From Aradus depressus (lineage: Eukaryota > Arthropoda > Insecta > Hemiptera > Aradidae), in assembly GCA_963662175.1 (NCBI GenBank), contig OY759214.1, forward strand, positions 16,120,001 to 16,184,000: a DNA stretch of 64,000 bases. Direction: 5' to 3'. Under the pieces are notes generated by a model. The model did not search any database, was not told the origin of the DNA, and saw only the letters and a list, made by a program, of their open reading frames with translations. The position numbers were made by a program, and so were the translations under genes. Within the stretch, counting starts at the first letter, position 1; each line of letters opens with the position of its first letter. Below, in pieces: positions 10,226 through 21,300 of this stretch.

Positions 10226-10440
10226 TAGTTATTGTGACTCATGCCCGGACTTTAACCAGGTCATATTGCCTACTACCAGAGCGCTCTTTCGTCGCTCTGG
10301 TGGCTATGAGCCCGACTCTACTGTGAGAGTCCTAAATGTTCACAAGGCAACATTATTCTCCTCTTTGACGAGTATCTGACATAGTAACAACTCGGGACCA
10401 TCGCTTCAAGGTTTTTTCACCTCCTAGATAAAAAAAATTA
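10226..10440 (-). mobile_element. SINE-1 copy, 5'-truncated
   Basis: Minus-strand SINE-1 with tail AATAACTA-type, the CTACTACCAGAGCGCTCTTTC block and GAGCCCGACTCTACTG. It lacks the tRNA-like head beyond the CACCTCCTAGATAAAA block and has an internal change near 10340. Confidence 0.75.
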
Positions 10441-10544
10441 CAGTTTTTTTGGCAATAGCGGAAGTTATTTAAAAATGAGGAACCATATAAGCAAACAAAG
10501 AATTATTTCACAATTACAGGTCTCAGGAAAATATACAACTCATT

Positions 10545-10940
10545 TCATAATGATAACATACTCCATCTTCTCATAACTTGTCCAACCAATACAGAAACAA
10601 ATTTATCAATAAATATATTTCACACTATAATGCAATTTCCGATAAAATAATTAATTTGTTAAGTATTGATGACGATGATAAAATCAATAATATATTTATT
10701 TTCATAACTAACAGTTTAAAATGTATAAAAAACAGTTTTATTATGATTTGCCCTCTCGTTTACCTTATACATTTCAATATAACACATTTCACAACAGTTG
10801 GTATTTTTCTTTTTTTTACTTCGGCCCATATTTATAATGTTGTATATTCCGAAATTAATTTTTTGTTTAATTAAGTTTGTTATATTTTCTATTTTTAATT
10901 ATAAGTTGTATTGATATATAAACTATTATATATATTTATA
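10545..10940 (+). pseudogene. Possible C-terminal tail of a non-LTR reverse transcriptase
   Basis: In two adjacent frames the translation gives NILHLLITCP and then QYRNKFINKYIS...DDDDKINNIFIFITNSL. This resembles the Cys/His-containing tail of I/R1-like retrotransposon proteins (H-x-LL-x-CP-x-YR). The frames must be shifted to join, so it would be dead. A long AT-rich stretch follows. It could also be chance. Confidence 0.35.
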
Positions 10941-10954
10941 TGTGAACTAGTAGG

Positions 10955-11070
10955 TAGTAGCTGATAGAGATAGTGTTTTGTGGTTGCAGGTTCGAATCCC
11001 GTCCGGGGAAAAGTTTTATTTCGTTAGATAGAACTCCCCCCTCCCATGGATATTATATAAGTAACTAAAT
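10955..11070 (+). mobile_element. SINE-2 fragment
   Basis: Carries the B box GGTTCGAATCCCGTCCGGGG followed by GTTTTATTTCGTTAGATAGA and ACTCCC, matching the 62884-63101 element in the opposite orientation. The tRNA head is degenerate and the tail decays into A-rich sequence. Confidence 0.6.
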
Positions 11071-11322
11071 AACAACATTCGTTATACTCCTTAAAAAAAT
11101 TTTTTTTAAGCACGTGCTCTAATCCTCTCAGTCTTTTCGACCGTTTCGCCGAAAAATCAATAGGTGTTTTCCTCAAGGAGGCCTGGATACAATTTTGTGT
11201 CGATAGATTGATTCTAGGGATTGACGAAAGTCGATAGTCTAGGTAACTATCGATATGAATTTTCCTTCACTAAAGAGGATGCGTTTTGAAGAAAGTTATA
11301 CTAGAACTTTTAGTTTGGTAAT

Positions 11323-11520
11323 GGGAAAAGTGCTAAATGTACTTTGTGCAAAGTTTTATTCAAAAATAGTTCCAACAGATCCAATTTAAGGGATCACCTC
11401 TTGAGACGCCACCAAGAAACTTATAAACCGGCACCCAAGACCAAACAACCCACTGCAGAAGCTGCATCACTGCCTACTGTTCCATTAAGTTTCACAAAAT
11501 TATTTTTCGTCAATTGTTAA
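11323..11520 (+). pseudogene. BED-type zinc finger of an hAT transposase, truncated
   Basis: A 65-residue frame ending in TAA reads GKSAKCTLCKVLFKNSSNRS, then NLRDHLLRRHQETYKPAP. It contains C-x2-C and H-x4-H spaced as in BED fingers, which bind DNA at the N-terminus of hAT transposases. A stop precedes it in frame at about 11311, and the rest of the transposase is missing, so this is a relic. Confidence 0.75.
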
Positions 11521-11811
11521 TTAAATTGTTGATATTGTTCTATAAAAGTTGTTGAATTAAATAGAAGTTGTTGAGTCTAATGCCATTGTACCACCTATTT
11601 AATTGTTTTTTTGTTTATCTACCATAAGTGTTTTTGAACTTTAATTAATGTGTTAATATTCTTACAAAGTGTTATGCTTATGAGTAATGCGATTATTTTC
11701 GACAGCAAAGTTATTCCCATAAAAAAAAAGTTCGATTTGAAAGAATAATTAGGTACTTATTCAACTGATATTTTTATTCCTCTTTCAGCCTCCATAACCA
11801 AGAATAATTTT

Positions 11812-12175
11812 TATTTATTTATATATTTACAACGGCATAACATTTGCCATTAGCAATTGCGATAAATAGTGCAGTGTCAGGTACGTGGCTGTACTGCTGA
11901 GGTGACCGAAGAGGAGTTCAGGCTAGTACTGGAGCAGGTCCCTCTGCCATATCCGCTTGAGGCGTCGTGGTGGATATGTGGGGAGAGTGTTTGTAGATAA
12001 TTCTTGTATAAGTGGATTGGAGTTTGTCGTGAAAACTTTGATATCGTGTCCTGATAACAGAAGGTACAAATGGGATGTTGAAATGTGAGGATGAGAACGT
12101 AAAATGGGGCGTAGTATAATAGATTGTATTTATTGAAAACGTTGTATGTTTAATTTTTTGGCTGATAGAATAATT
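11812..12175 (-). mobile_element. Jockey-B fragment nested in the hAT element
   Basis: On the minus strand this reads as the last third of a Jockey reverse transcriptase (SQKIKHTTF, a frame change, then NIPFVPSVIRTRYQSFHDKL), the end of the ORF and a 3' UTR ending in TAAATAAAT next to 11812. It is closely related to 45860-46430. It is 5'-truncated and frameshifted. Confidence 0.8.
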
Positions 12176-12424
12176 TAAATTAGGTAGATTTACATGAAAA
12201 AATAAATATAAAATAATCATATTATAATATAATATTGGAAATGGATAGTATTTAGCATGAAAAGCGGCAACTTTATTATCGATACTATCGATAGTTTTCG
12301 ACCGATATAGTGGCCAACTATCGACTATCGCCCATCCCTAATTCATGCTATCTTGAGTTGTGTTCACAGACTGACAGAACATTTTGTTTATTTCATGTTT
12401 GCTAACAGAGTGGTTAGAAAACAT

Positions 12425-12500
12425 AAAATATCGGTGATGACTCAACATCGATTTTCTTGCCAATTACATAACTACCCCTATACTGAGGAAGTAATTATAT
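12425..12500 (-). repeat. Repeat A terminal fragment
   Basis: Contains GATGACTCAACATCGATTTT, ATTACATAACTACCCCTATA and CTGAGGAAGTAA, the reverse complement of the hairpin end of repeat A, with the hairpin partly deleted. Confidence 0.6.
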
Positions 12501-12892
12501 ATAGGATCAGTACTTCTTAGAAAGCGGTTTAATTTTATTGTTCTACTCAAAACCTAGTGTCTAAGATCAAAGAACAATCATTTCGATAAAATTACAAAAT
12601 TAACTCTTCAATTAACTGCTAGTCTTAATTTAATGCTAAGTGATATTTAGCACCATTCTTCTCCTGTTCATTAAATATGCATGAGCCCTTAGTGAAAAAG
12701 GGGCCAATCAATAAATTTTAACAAACCATTACCAAGACTTAATTTAAAGAGGAAATAGATTTCCTTCTTTGAATGGCATTCAGTTTATTTCACTTTTAAC
12801 GAGCCATTAATAAAGACACATTAAAAGGTTTCATTTTTAAATGCCAATGATTAAATTATATCATTTTAGAAATATACTGAATTTTAAAAAAA
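12501..12892. other. No gene recognised
   Basis: AT-rich spacer with no recognisable open frame or repeat. Confidence 0.4.
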
Positions 12893-13482
12893 CATTAAGG
12901 CGTAGTCAAGGTCTATGCAGTAGATTTTCCGGGAAAACGTTTTTCATTTTTTTTTTCGATGCTGCCGTAGCTCTTGCATTTGCTTGACTTTTTAGGTTTT
13001 TTTAATACCTTGCGAGCTTTCCTCTGATTTGCGTTTTCTATAATTCCGCGCATATTTACGATTCATACGAGACATCTTTAATTTGTTTGCAATTTTCAAT
13101 TTATTACCGATTTTTACATATATTTCTGTGAATATTTTTATTGTTTCACTTTGAGTCCTAGTAGTGCTCCTCAAGCTCTTTACAATGACACCCGAATCAA
13201 CGTCTTATCTAAAGTAATTTCTAATTTTACACAACGCTAATTCGCAACAATCATCCGCTGGCGCCCACACTAGGCCGTCAACGTCACAGGCAAAACAAAC
13301 ACTGCGCAACAAACACGTACAGACATGCTCTATCCATTGTGACCTTAACCGTTGTTATCGCATTATTAGTCTCGTAGTTATTAGCGATTGAAATCTGACG
13401 GTATTTTGTAACACAAGAAAGTTTGCCGGCTATCACTGTGCTTAACGAGCGAATAGACGTTTTCACATCAAAATGGGGGCCT
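12893..13482 (-). mobile_element. Element X, about 600 bp, copy 1
   Basis: Collinear with 38108-38728 over its full length; both run from TTTTGAYGTGAAAACGTC to GACTACGCCTTAATGTT on the element's strand. It has a short basic frame with MNRKYARNYRKRKSEESS (around 13065-13010). A CGTGAAAACG-like motif occurs near both ends in opposite orientation, which suggests subterminal inverted repeats of a DNA transposon. Superfamily not recognised. Confidence 0.65.
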
Positions 13483-14072
13483 TTAATTAAAGACCAATAT
13501 TGTTTAGTCTACAAAGTTCGTTGACTGAACGTAATGTAAACACACTGCATCCGTCTCTCTGTTTGAGACTCAGTCTCCTGCTATAGTTGCCCGGGAGTGG
13601 ACCTGTTATTAGTTGTTATTTTTTTATTACGTCCCTCTTATTTATTTGAACTTCTTTGACTTGAGATATGCCAGTTCAGCCTTGTCTTTATTTAGCCGAC
13701 CAACTTCATTCTTCAAATTTCACCATTCTTCGAATTTCACCATTCATTGAATTTCATAATTTTTCGAATCTCAACATTCTTCTAATCTCATCATTCTTTG
13801 TGTGTACTTTTAATTTCACTATTTTCCCCACTCTGTGGTTTTTAACAAATAGATACATATTTATCATTTTATTTTTCTTAGTGAGCTCACTTTAATATTT
13901 TCAGTTTTCATTACATATTGTGTATTTAAACATTATTTATTACGGAATTACTTTCATTATGGGTAGTCCATAGTCGATTATATTTTTTATTATATTACTT
14001 TTAGTGATTATTTTTTAACAATATATATTTATATATATATACCTTTTCTGTCACTCATGTCTATAACCTTTT
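13483..14072. other. No gene recognised
   Basis: T-rich sequence with CATTCTTCGAATTTCA-like runs that look like a degenerate short repeat (13700-13800). No recognisable protein. Confidence 0.4.
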
Positions 14073-14515
14073 ACCCACTTCTCAACAAGAACACTACACT
14101 CCGACATGAATGTGCCACACTACTCTAAACCGCACTCATACGGCCACTCATCACATACGCCTGTCCGGTTTGGCTCGGCACAAGCCAGACCAACATTAAG
14201 AAACTGGTCAGGTTCGAAAACAAAGTTCTCCGCCTTGCCGTAAACGCGCCTTGGATGGTAAAGAATTTTCAGATACGCACGGAGCTGGGTGTTCCCGACA
14301 TTAGAGACTTCATATTGGAGTTAGCGACAAGATTCAGGACTGGGCTGCAGAGTGTTCTGGAGCCGCTACCTTTGGCATTGGGGAACCTCTGCTACACCGT
14401 CGTCTGAAGCCCCGGCTTCTAGAAGACATCATATTTTAACAGTATGCAATATGTATATATATACTTTTTTTAGTTGTGTATAGCGCCCCTTGCGCTGAAC
14501 CGAATAAAGTGTTTT
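14073..14515 (+). mobile_element. Jockey-clade reverse transcriptase, 3' fragment (family D)
   Basis: The frame around 14130-14400 reads RPLITYACPVW, NIKKLVRFENKVLRLAVNAP and then ELGVPDIRDFILELATRF. This is the conserved region downstream of the polymerase domain in Jockey-clade elements. There is a stop before RPLITY. The fragment ends with AATAAAGTG and a T-rich run. It is 5'-truncated, and its UTR is unlike the other Jockey families here. Confidence 0.8.
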
Positions 14516-15392
14516 TTTTTTTTGTTTTTTTTAGAATTGATATTCTGTTTGTTTTTATTATAGATCCGATATGTCCGATAATATATAATAATTATTTACC
14601 CAATGTTTTTGACATATTTTGATAAAACTTAATTTTCAAACTCACGTTAATTTTTAGTTTTATTATAAATAACAAGATTTATTCTTTTTTGCTTTATTGA
14701 ATATTTTTTCTTATATTATATTATTTTTTACATTCAGTATCATTATTTTGTTTCCCTTTATTTTGTTATCCGTTCCCCTATCATATACTTGTCTAAGAAT
14801 TAAGAAGCTCCCGCGAAATTCAATTTTTTTTGAGGATTTTCGTATTCAAAGGAATAGGGAGCCATGAAATAAACAAATATGATGAACGTTATAGCACTCC
14901 AAAGACAGCTTGGCCAATAATGCCAGTTTGAAATGAGTAAAAAATGAATTTGAGATGGAGAGGGGTGGAGGGGAGGAATGAACGGTAAAAACGTTGTGGG
15001 TATAATATGAGTTAATGAATACAAGAACAGAGGTCCAGGACTGGATGTACGATCTATAGGAGTAGAACCAAGTGGAAAGTTTACTTACAACTTGATCCAG
15101 AGGGATAGTGAAGTCCGGGACTTCGGTTTACTTTGTCGAGGTTTCATTTCCTCCAAACTTGATCCAACTGTAAACTTTGAATTCTCGTGCTTACTTTACG
15201 ATTTGGATTGTTTAATACAGATCAACAAGAGATTTACACACAAGTCTGACCACACACTAGTACATCAACTAACTACAGTCCTGCAATCTTCTCTCTAACC
15301 ATCCAACATATGCTTAGACATTTCCTGCCAGTATACATATTCATTCCTTACATATATTTTTTGGAAATGTCACATTTTATATAAGGTTTTCT
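14516..15392. other. No gene recognised
   Basis: AT-rich with small unconvincing open frames on both strands; possibly single-copy non-coding DNA. Confidence 0.4.
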
Positions 15393-15405
15393 AAAATTCT
15401 TTATA

Positions 15406-15736
15406 GATTAGGTTTTATGACTCATGCCCGGGCTTTAACTACGAGGTCATATCGCCTACTACCAGAGCGCTCTTTCGTCACTCCGGTGGACATGACTCTA
15501 CTGTGGGAGTCCTATATTTAGTCTACCCTAAATTTTTATTCACCTAGGTTAGGGGGTCATTAACGAGTTCCTGACACAGTACAGGCTCGGGACCATCGCT
15601 TAGCGTCCCATCCGAAGGACGGCATGCTTAAGTTTATTTTACCTCCCAGATAAAATAAACCAACTAAGGGCCTCGGTCGGGTTTCGAACCCACGATCTTG
15701 AGCTCAGAAGGCAAGCACGCATACCACTGAGCTACC
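15406..15736 (-). mobile_element. SINE-1 copy with perfect 13-bp target duplication
   Basis: Flanked by AAAATTCTTTATA at 15393-15405 and 15737-15749, which fixes its ends. On its own strand the copy starts GGTAGCTCAGTGGTATGCGT, lacking only the first bases of the head, and ends CATAAAACCTAATC. A box, B box and body are intact, so it is relatively young. Confidence 0.95.
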
Positions 15737-15769
15737 AAAATTCTTTATATATTTATATTATAAAAAAGG

Positions 15770-16033
15770 AAATGGAGGCATCGCACAGAGAGTGCTGAAG
15801 CTTGCGGGTTCGAAACTTGACCGAGGCACTAAAGTTTTTAGTGAGTTGTTAGTTATTGCGTCTCATGCTCGGTCCTTAACTACGAGGTCATATCGCCTAC
15901 TACCAGAGTGCTCTTTCGTTGCCTACCCTAAATTTGTATTCACATAGAGTAGGAGTCTTTATCAAGTACGTGACATCATACAGGCTCGTGAACACCGCTT
16001 AATTAACTCTTTCGAAGGACGGCGGGCTCAGCT
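15770..16033 (-). mobile_element. Second SINE-1 fragment with an inverted head piece
   Basis: From 15845 to 16033 there is a minus-strand SINE-1 body and AACTAAC-type tail. Just before it, 15770-15843 reads on the plus strand like a SINE-1 head (GCGGGTTCGAAACTTGACCG). The two parts are in opposite orientation, as after 5' inversion during insertion or two independent events. Confidence 0.65.
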
Positions 16034-16322
16034 GTGTTTAGAAGTGATGTGTTTTTTTCTTTTTTTCTTCATTCAACAATCTGTACAAAAACGATAAGTA
16101 GAAGGGTTGACTATTCTTTCTAATTCTTATTAGAATGAATGATAAAATAATTAATAAAAAAAAATATATATCAGAAAATAATAAGAAATAAAGGAACGAA
16201 TTTGTGCAAATTGATAGTAAATACAAACAAGAATACAAAAATAAAATATGTACAAAATAAATAGTGTTGAATGAATATATATTTTTATTTTTTTTTTAGT
16301 TTATTTTTATTTTTTTATCCAT
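16034..16322. other. AT-rich sequence, no gene recognised
   Basis: Long A and T tracts with one short Leu/Phe-rich minus frame that looks compositional. Confidence 0.35.
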
Positions 16323-16562
16323 ATGGCCATAGCAACTTCTATAAAATTTAAAACAGATCTATTTCCCCTCTATGCGGCGGACGGGTGGTGTGAAGTCCCC
16401 CCAGGGGGCCGGTACGCCCTAAAAAAAAACTGGGCACCCTCACTCAAGAGGGACGCGACCGAATTCCATGTCATTGGAAAGTGGCGGTACAGGACCGAGG
16501 ACGATGGAAGTGGCTGGTTGTTGGGGTGTGTAGCCAACGGAGCTTACACCATTACTCTTTAG
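16323..16562 (+). other. Unidentified 79-codon open frame in a GC-richer island
   Basis: The frame MAIATSIKFKTDLF...YTITL is complete and less AT-biased than its surroundings, with Trp, Gly and Pro well represented (DGWCEVPPGGRYAL). No domain is recognised and no start context or partner gene supports it. The antisense frame is also open. It could be part of an old repeat. Confidence 0.25.
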
Positions 16563-17029
16563 TAAGAAACGTATGAGGCGAAATTGTATCCATACTGAAA
16601 TCAAAATAAGATAATGGTAAAGTCTCACATGACCGTTAGTATCTAACTAACGTGAGATGTAAAATGATACTTAAGTTAAAGTCAACTGTTATCTGATCTG
16701 TAACATTAATTAAAGGGATCCGTTTAATTGTCTCGGTAAACCGAACTTTAGGTCAAGGGTGGTTTAGGTTGCCGATGAAGCCATTCCATCCTCAACCAAC
16801 AACATATTAACAGATTGTTTTACTTTTCGATTATTAGCCTTCTATTTCCTTTCCGATTAATATCAAAAGCCATTCTCCTCATTCCATTTCTGTCCATAAT
16901 TCGCTTCGCCTTGTACGTGATTCTCGATGCTCCACTAGATCTGCATTCTCTGGTCCTTTCTTCCAGTTATCTCCCTGCGTTTTCGCCTCCGATTCAACAT
17001 TTGGTTTTAAGCCACTTCAATTTCTTCAG
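16563..17029. other. No gene recognised
   Basis: A mixed-composition spacer leading into the mariner remnant. A 78-codon hydrophobic frame (16815-17051) has no recognisable domain. Confidence 0.35.
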
Positions 17030-17640
17030 TGGGCAATCGATTCCATCGTAAGATCATTTCCGTTTTTATTTTATGCGGAATATTCGTAAAATGGATCATG
17101 TATGACAATCGTCACCGATCAGGTCAGTGGTTAGATGTCGATCAGCCACCTGGTCACATGCCAAAACAGGATCTTCATCCAAAAGAATTAATGGTGACTG
17201 TTTGGTGGTCTCAGGTTGGGGTCATCCATTTTTCTTTTCTTCCGAGGGGGGAAACTATCACCATAGCGAAGTACTGTTAAGAAATTCATTGATCAAAAAA
17301 CAGCCGGCAATGGTGAATAGGAAAGGTCCTATCCTGTTGCATGACAACGCCAGACCTCACACTTCAATTCAGACAGTAAACAAAATAAAGTAGCTTGGCT
17401 ATGAAAGCCTGCCACATCCCCCCTCTTCCCCTGATCTGTCCTCTACAGACTACAATTTTTTTCGGAGCTTGGACAACTTTCTTCGGGGAAAAATGTTTGC
17501 AAATGATTTGGAGATAAACAAAGCTATTTCTGATTTTTGACTGTGGACCTAGTTAGTCATTGGCAAAAATGTGTGGGAAATATTTTGAATAAAATATATC
17601 TTATTTGTTAGTCAATTTTTTCATTTACTTCCTGTTCAAA
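17030..17640 (+). pseudogene. Dead mariner transposase (catalytic half)
   Basis: The frames read KWIMYDNRHRSGQWLD...HPKELMVTVWWSQVGVIHF, then shift at about 17280 to QPAMVNRKGPILLHDNARPH, and after an in-frame TAG continue LPHPPSSPDLSSTDYNFF...LRGKMFAND. These are hallmarks of a mariner transposase (DD34D class). The second and third catalytic Asp survive (LLHDN and SSTDY), but the first, in the usual CDE-KW motif, is lost. The N-terminal DNA-binding half is missing. Confidence 0.9.
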
Positions 17641-18589
17641 AAAACGGGCATTTCATGTGTTATAAATTTTTCAATGTGTTTTAGAATTTTTTGATTGGTC
17701 CATTCATCAAGAAAATATTGTCACGGACCCTAGGACTACCGTGAACACCCCCTGTTCCCCCTCTCACTTGAGAGGACAGGAGGAGGGTATGGGCGGTGAT
17801 ATCTGGTGGAGGCAGGAAGAACGCTTGAGGACTCGAGCTGGATGGACGTGTAGGAGGGGGTTCGTAACAAACCACCGGAGTATCAATAGCTGTAATTATT
17901 AGCTGGGAGCAATTGGTTTATATGTTTCTTTTATGTTAAAATATAATTTTTTATTTGATAGTCTTTTTTGGTTTCTTTCTTTATTTGTTTCCTGCCCTTA
18001 TTCCACCCCAAGGGCAAACCTTGAGAAGGGTAGGTGACAATATCGTAGGGAAAAATTGATACTGGAAAATTTGCAGAAACTGGATCTCCAAGCCAGCGAA
18101 GCCTAAGAAATACAAATTTTTGGGTGCCACTTTTAAATTTAATTCTACCTGAATCTCTAAGGTCAACTTGTTGATGAACCCTGAAGGGTGGAAGGGTGGG
18201 TATCTATCAAGATTCTATCAAGAATCTATTGTACCTATGAACAGCCTTCTTGAACAGTGTTGTTCCTCCCTACAAGAGGCTGTATTTACAAAGTTCTGTT
18301 TTAATTAAACTCAGTTAAGGAGTTTTCCCATTAGAAAACTTACCATAATAACACAATCCTGAACCACTTTGGACTTACTAAACACTTAACATCTTGTTTC
18401 TATTCAAGGAAAACCCGAGAATATTCAGAACCAACCACCGTTTATTCTATAAAATTATTTATTTCTCTTCAATTTTTATAGCATAAAGAATGTCAAGAAA
18501 AAAAAAAATATAATACAATTGAGTTCCAAAGGAAAATACACAGTTTAACCAACAACGACACCAGAGTTTCACGATGGACACCGAATCAG
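17641..18589. other. No gene recognised
   Basis: Mixed sequence with small open frames on the minus strand. I see no family signature, splice-bounded exon or clear repeat. Confidence 0.4.
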
Positions 18590-18700
18590 TTAAATCATGA
18601 ATGTATCGACACAACATTCAGTATGTGTATTCAGAACCCCATAAAGATGACACCTATTAGGGTTTAACACTTAAATTGTAATAACTGCCAATATAAGGAA
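18590..18700 (+). repeat. Repeat A, internal fragment
   Basis: Contains ATGAATGTATCGACACAACA, CAGAACCCCATAAAGATGAC and AATAACTGCCAATATAAG, matching the central units of repeat A. Confidence 0.6.
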
Positions 18701-19159
18701 TGTATATACCCCATCTTAAAAGAATTTCGTTTTATTTATTTTAGTAAAGCAGAGTTAAACTATGTTCAGTTTATTGAATATGTAAATGGACGAAATTACA
18801 AAAGTTTAATTAACTATTGCAAAGCCGCCTGGAATTATAGATTTGACCTAGTTTCAGAATTTAATTATTAATAATATATAAACAGGAAGATGTTTTTTAT
18901 TTTTATTTTTTGTTAGTTTTTTTTAAAGGATCATTTAAGTTAATTTTGTAAATTACTGCATTTGTATTTGAATTATTTTATTTTTATTTTGTCACTTTTA
19001 TATATGTGTATTATCGAGTTGAAATAGAAGGGATAACCCCTCAGACGGTCAATTTGACCATGAGTATTGTCTGTCAATATTATTATTATTATTATTATTA
19101 TTGTATATCTGTAAAAAGGAAAAGAAATAAAGACGTTTATTATTATTATTATTAATGTA
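18701..19159. repeat. AT-rich spacer with (ATT)n microsatellites
   Basis: ATT/TTA trinucleotide runs lie at about 19079-19105 and 19137-19155, on either side of AAAAGAAATAAAGACGTT. This looks like the 3' tail of a retroelement ending in a TTA-type microsatellite; a similar AATAAAGACTTT tail precedes an ACT run at 36855. Confidence 0.5.
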
Positions 19160-19590
19160 TGTATATGTAAATTCAAAACCCCATAAAGACGACATCTAGT
19201 AAGTTTATATGAAATCGCCCGAAGAGAAGGGAGGATCAGAAGCAAGGGCGGATCCAGGATGTTCCAGTAAATTTCGTTGACAGGTTGTCTTATCATTATT
19301 ATCTGAGTCTGTAAACGAATGACAAGACCTTCGCGTATCACTAGAACGTCTTTCCCAAATTAACAGACATATTCCTTTATCCTTAACGAAACTGACTTAT
19401 GAGCCGTTGCGCTAAGGGGGGGGGAGGGGGAGTGATTCTGATTTTGACTCCCCCCCCCCCCCCCCCCTCTCCCCACCCTTGTATCCGCCACTGGTCAGAA
19501 TAGCGAGGGAAAAACACAAAAATCCTAATAATTGTCGATGTAATGAATGTATCGACATGAAATTTTGTATGACGACTCAGAAGTCCCTGT
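19160..19590 (+). repeat. Repeat A fragment split by an hAT-type MITE
   Basis: The parts 19160-19242 and 19494-19590 join into one continuous stretch of repeat A (CCCCATAAAGACGACATC ... CGATGTAATGAATGTATCGA). The interruption is the 251-bp element at 19243-19493. Confidence 0.7.
19243..19493. mobile_element. hAT-type MITE (hAT-2), 251 bp
   Basis: The ends CAAGGGCGGATCCAGG and (reverse complement of the right end) CAGTGGCGGATACAAGGG are imperfect hAT-like inverted repeats. Flanks ATCAGAAG and GTCAGAAT agree at 6 of 8 positions as an aged 8-bp duplication. An 18-base C run (19450-19467) lies near the right end. No coding. Confidence 0.75.
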
Positions 19591-19596
19591 GTTTAT

Positions 19597-19930
19597 ACTG
19601 GTGGACTGGTGCTTTTCACCTAGGGACTTATCCAATGCTCTTATCCCTTCCTTGGAAGCGCTGGGCTTCGACCTTACCTTATTCCCTGGAGGACCCAGTT
19701 TCCTTAACGAATCTAAAAATGCTCCCGTGGTCCAATTTTCTGGAATATTTTTCTAAGATCACATATTTTCCAATAATGTGGAATCTCGTCCGAGCATATA
19801 CCCATGAAAAAGGTACCCAGATGTACTCAGGATCTCATATATTCAACACCTTGGAATCCTCATCCAGGAACATCTTCAACTGTCTCTATGTGGTTATTTC
19901 TCTCCTCGACTGATCCAAAAGAATCTCTGT
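19597..19930 (+). repeat. Repeat B copy
   Basis: Shares GCTCTTATCCCTTCC, a GGACCCAGTTTCCTTAA-like block, ATGCTCCCGTGGTCCA and TGGAATCTCGTCCGAGCATA with the split copy at 45765-46690. Short frames are open but I recognise no protein. It follows repeat A directly. Confidence 0.65.
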
Positions 19931-20990
19931 AAGAGGTTTCACTCCTCGGTCGTTCCTCTAAGTAACCTTCACTGTCCAGTCTTCAGAGAGACAAAGATGG
20001 CCCAACCTCTTGGTCACTAAAACTAAAGTCAAATCCCTCTTTCAAATTTGTCAGGTGGATTCCTACATCTTGATGGTTAATTAGGTAAAATATAAGAACA
20101 GTCTGCGTTTGGAAATGGAAATAATCAATTCAGCATAGAATATAAGATCTTTTCTTCCGTCAGTTTTGGCGGTTCTTTTAAGTGAAATGGAGGGAAAGTT
20201 GATGTCAATAGCACTTTGCAATGTTTATACGGTGTAATTAGTGGATGTATTGTTGGGGACAAGGACCCTCGGAAGTGGAAGGATTAGCAGTGAATGGAGA
20301 TTCTATTGTATTACCAGAGACGGCTCCAATCACACCTATTGTACAGTGCTATTTGGTCAATGGAGGACAGTGCTATCCACTATATCCACCACAAGCTTAG
20401 TCCATACATAGGCAGGCTTGCATTTAGGGGGGGGGGGGGGATCTCACACAAGACAAAGGTACAATGAAATCGCTCATAAGGGATGGGAGAGCATGAGAGC
20501 GTTAGCGAACTTTCTTTTTACAACGTGAGACGAATGGAGGACATTAGTAGATAGTTTTGGAAAGAATCAGGCCATCCCCTCCCCTCCGACCACAACCCAG
20601 CCTTAACCAACTGAAAAAAAATTTCATTCCACATCACCATGACGTCATCGTATACTAGATTTTTCATCTATCCCTTGAATCATTTCACCATCTTAGCACC
20701 CCCTTCGTCATCCACCTCTCTTATTCCGACATGTTGTTGCATGTTCATTTCCGGTAGACCGCCGACAGGACCCCCTCTACCACAACCTATGTAACACTCA
20801 ATCATGTCTTGATACAATTCACCTAGCCCTAATTTCGATGCCTTCGGATGAAGGTTCATGACTGCCAACGCCACCGCATAATTGGCTAAAAGCAACGATT
20901 TTTTTGGGGGAAGGGTGTCTGTACACATTCAAAGGTTGTGGGGGCTCTCTGGTTTCGTCTCGGAAAATACAATTGAACGCTCTCAAGGAT

Positions 20991-21022
<32 letters not shown>

Positions 21023-21300
21023 CAGGATTATGAGGGCGCTGTGGATACTAGTGGAAACTTACCTGGGGAAGTACTGGTCCTCTTCAAAACTATTTACTGA
21101 CAGTGAGGGGATGAAGACAGGAATTAATAGACAATACATGCAGGAGACAAAGAAACAAGGAATGAAGTACCATCCGCGTTGGGGAAACCTCAATTGAGGA
21201 CAAACAATCTACTTACAGGAAATAGAAGGACTAGCTGTGGATGGAGGCTGAATTATCTGTGAAGGCGCAAGTCACACCTTTTGTTCAGTGTTATCTAGTA
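19931..21300. other. Unclassified; contains a coding-like direct repeat pair and G runs
   Basis: Segments 20269-20370 and 21214-21300 are diverged direct repeats. In one frame copy 1 reads EVEGLAVNGDSIVLPETAP and copy 2 begins EIEGLAVDGG before a stop, with several differences at third positions. G runs lie at 20427-20440 and 21001-21021. No family recognised. Confidence 0.35.

Larger units (their letters stand above)
11215..12340 (+). mobile_element. hAT element with BED finger, interrupted by a Jockey fragment
   Basis: The left end TAGGGATTGACGAAAGTCGA and the right end, whose reverse complement is TAGGGATGGGCGATAGTCGA, are imperfect inverted repeats continuing into further CGATA-rich inverted sequence. 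Flanks ATTGATTC and ATTCATGC match at 6 of 8 bases. Inside are the BED-finger remnant (11323-11520) and a minus-strand Jockey-B insertion (11812-12175). The catalytic domain is absent. Confidence 0.7.
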
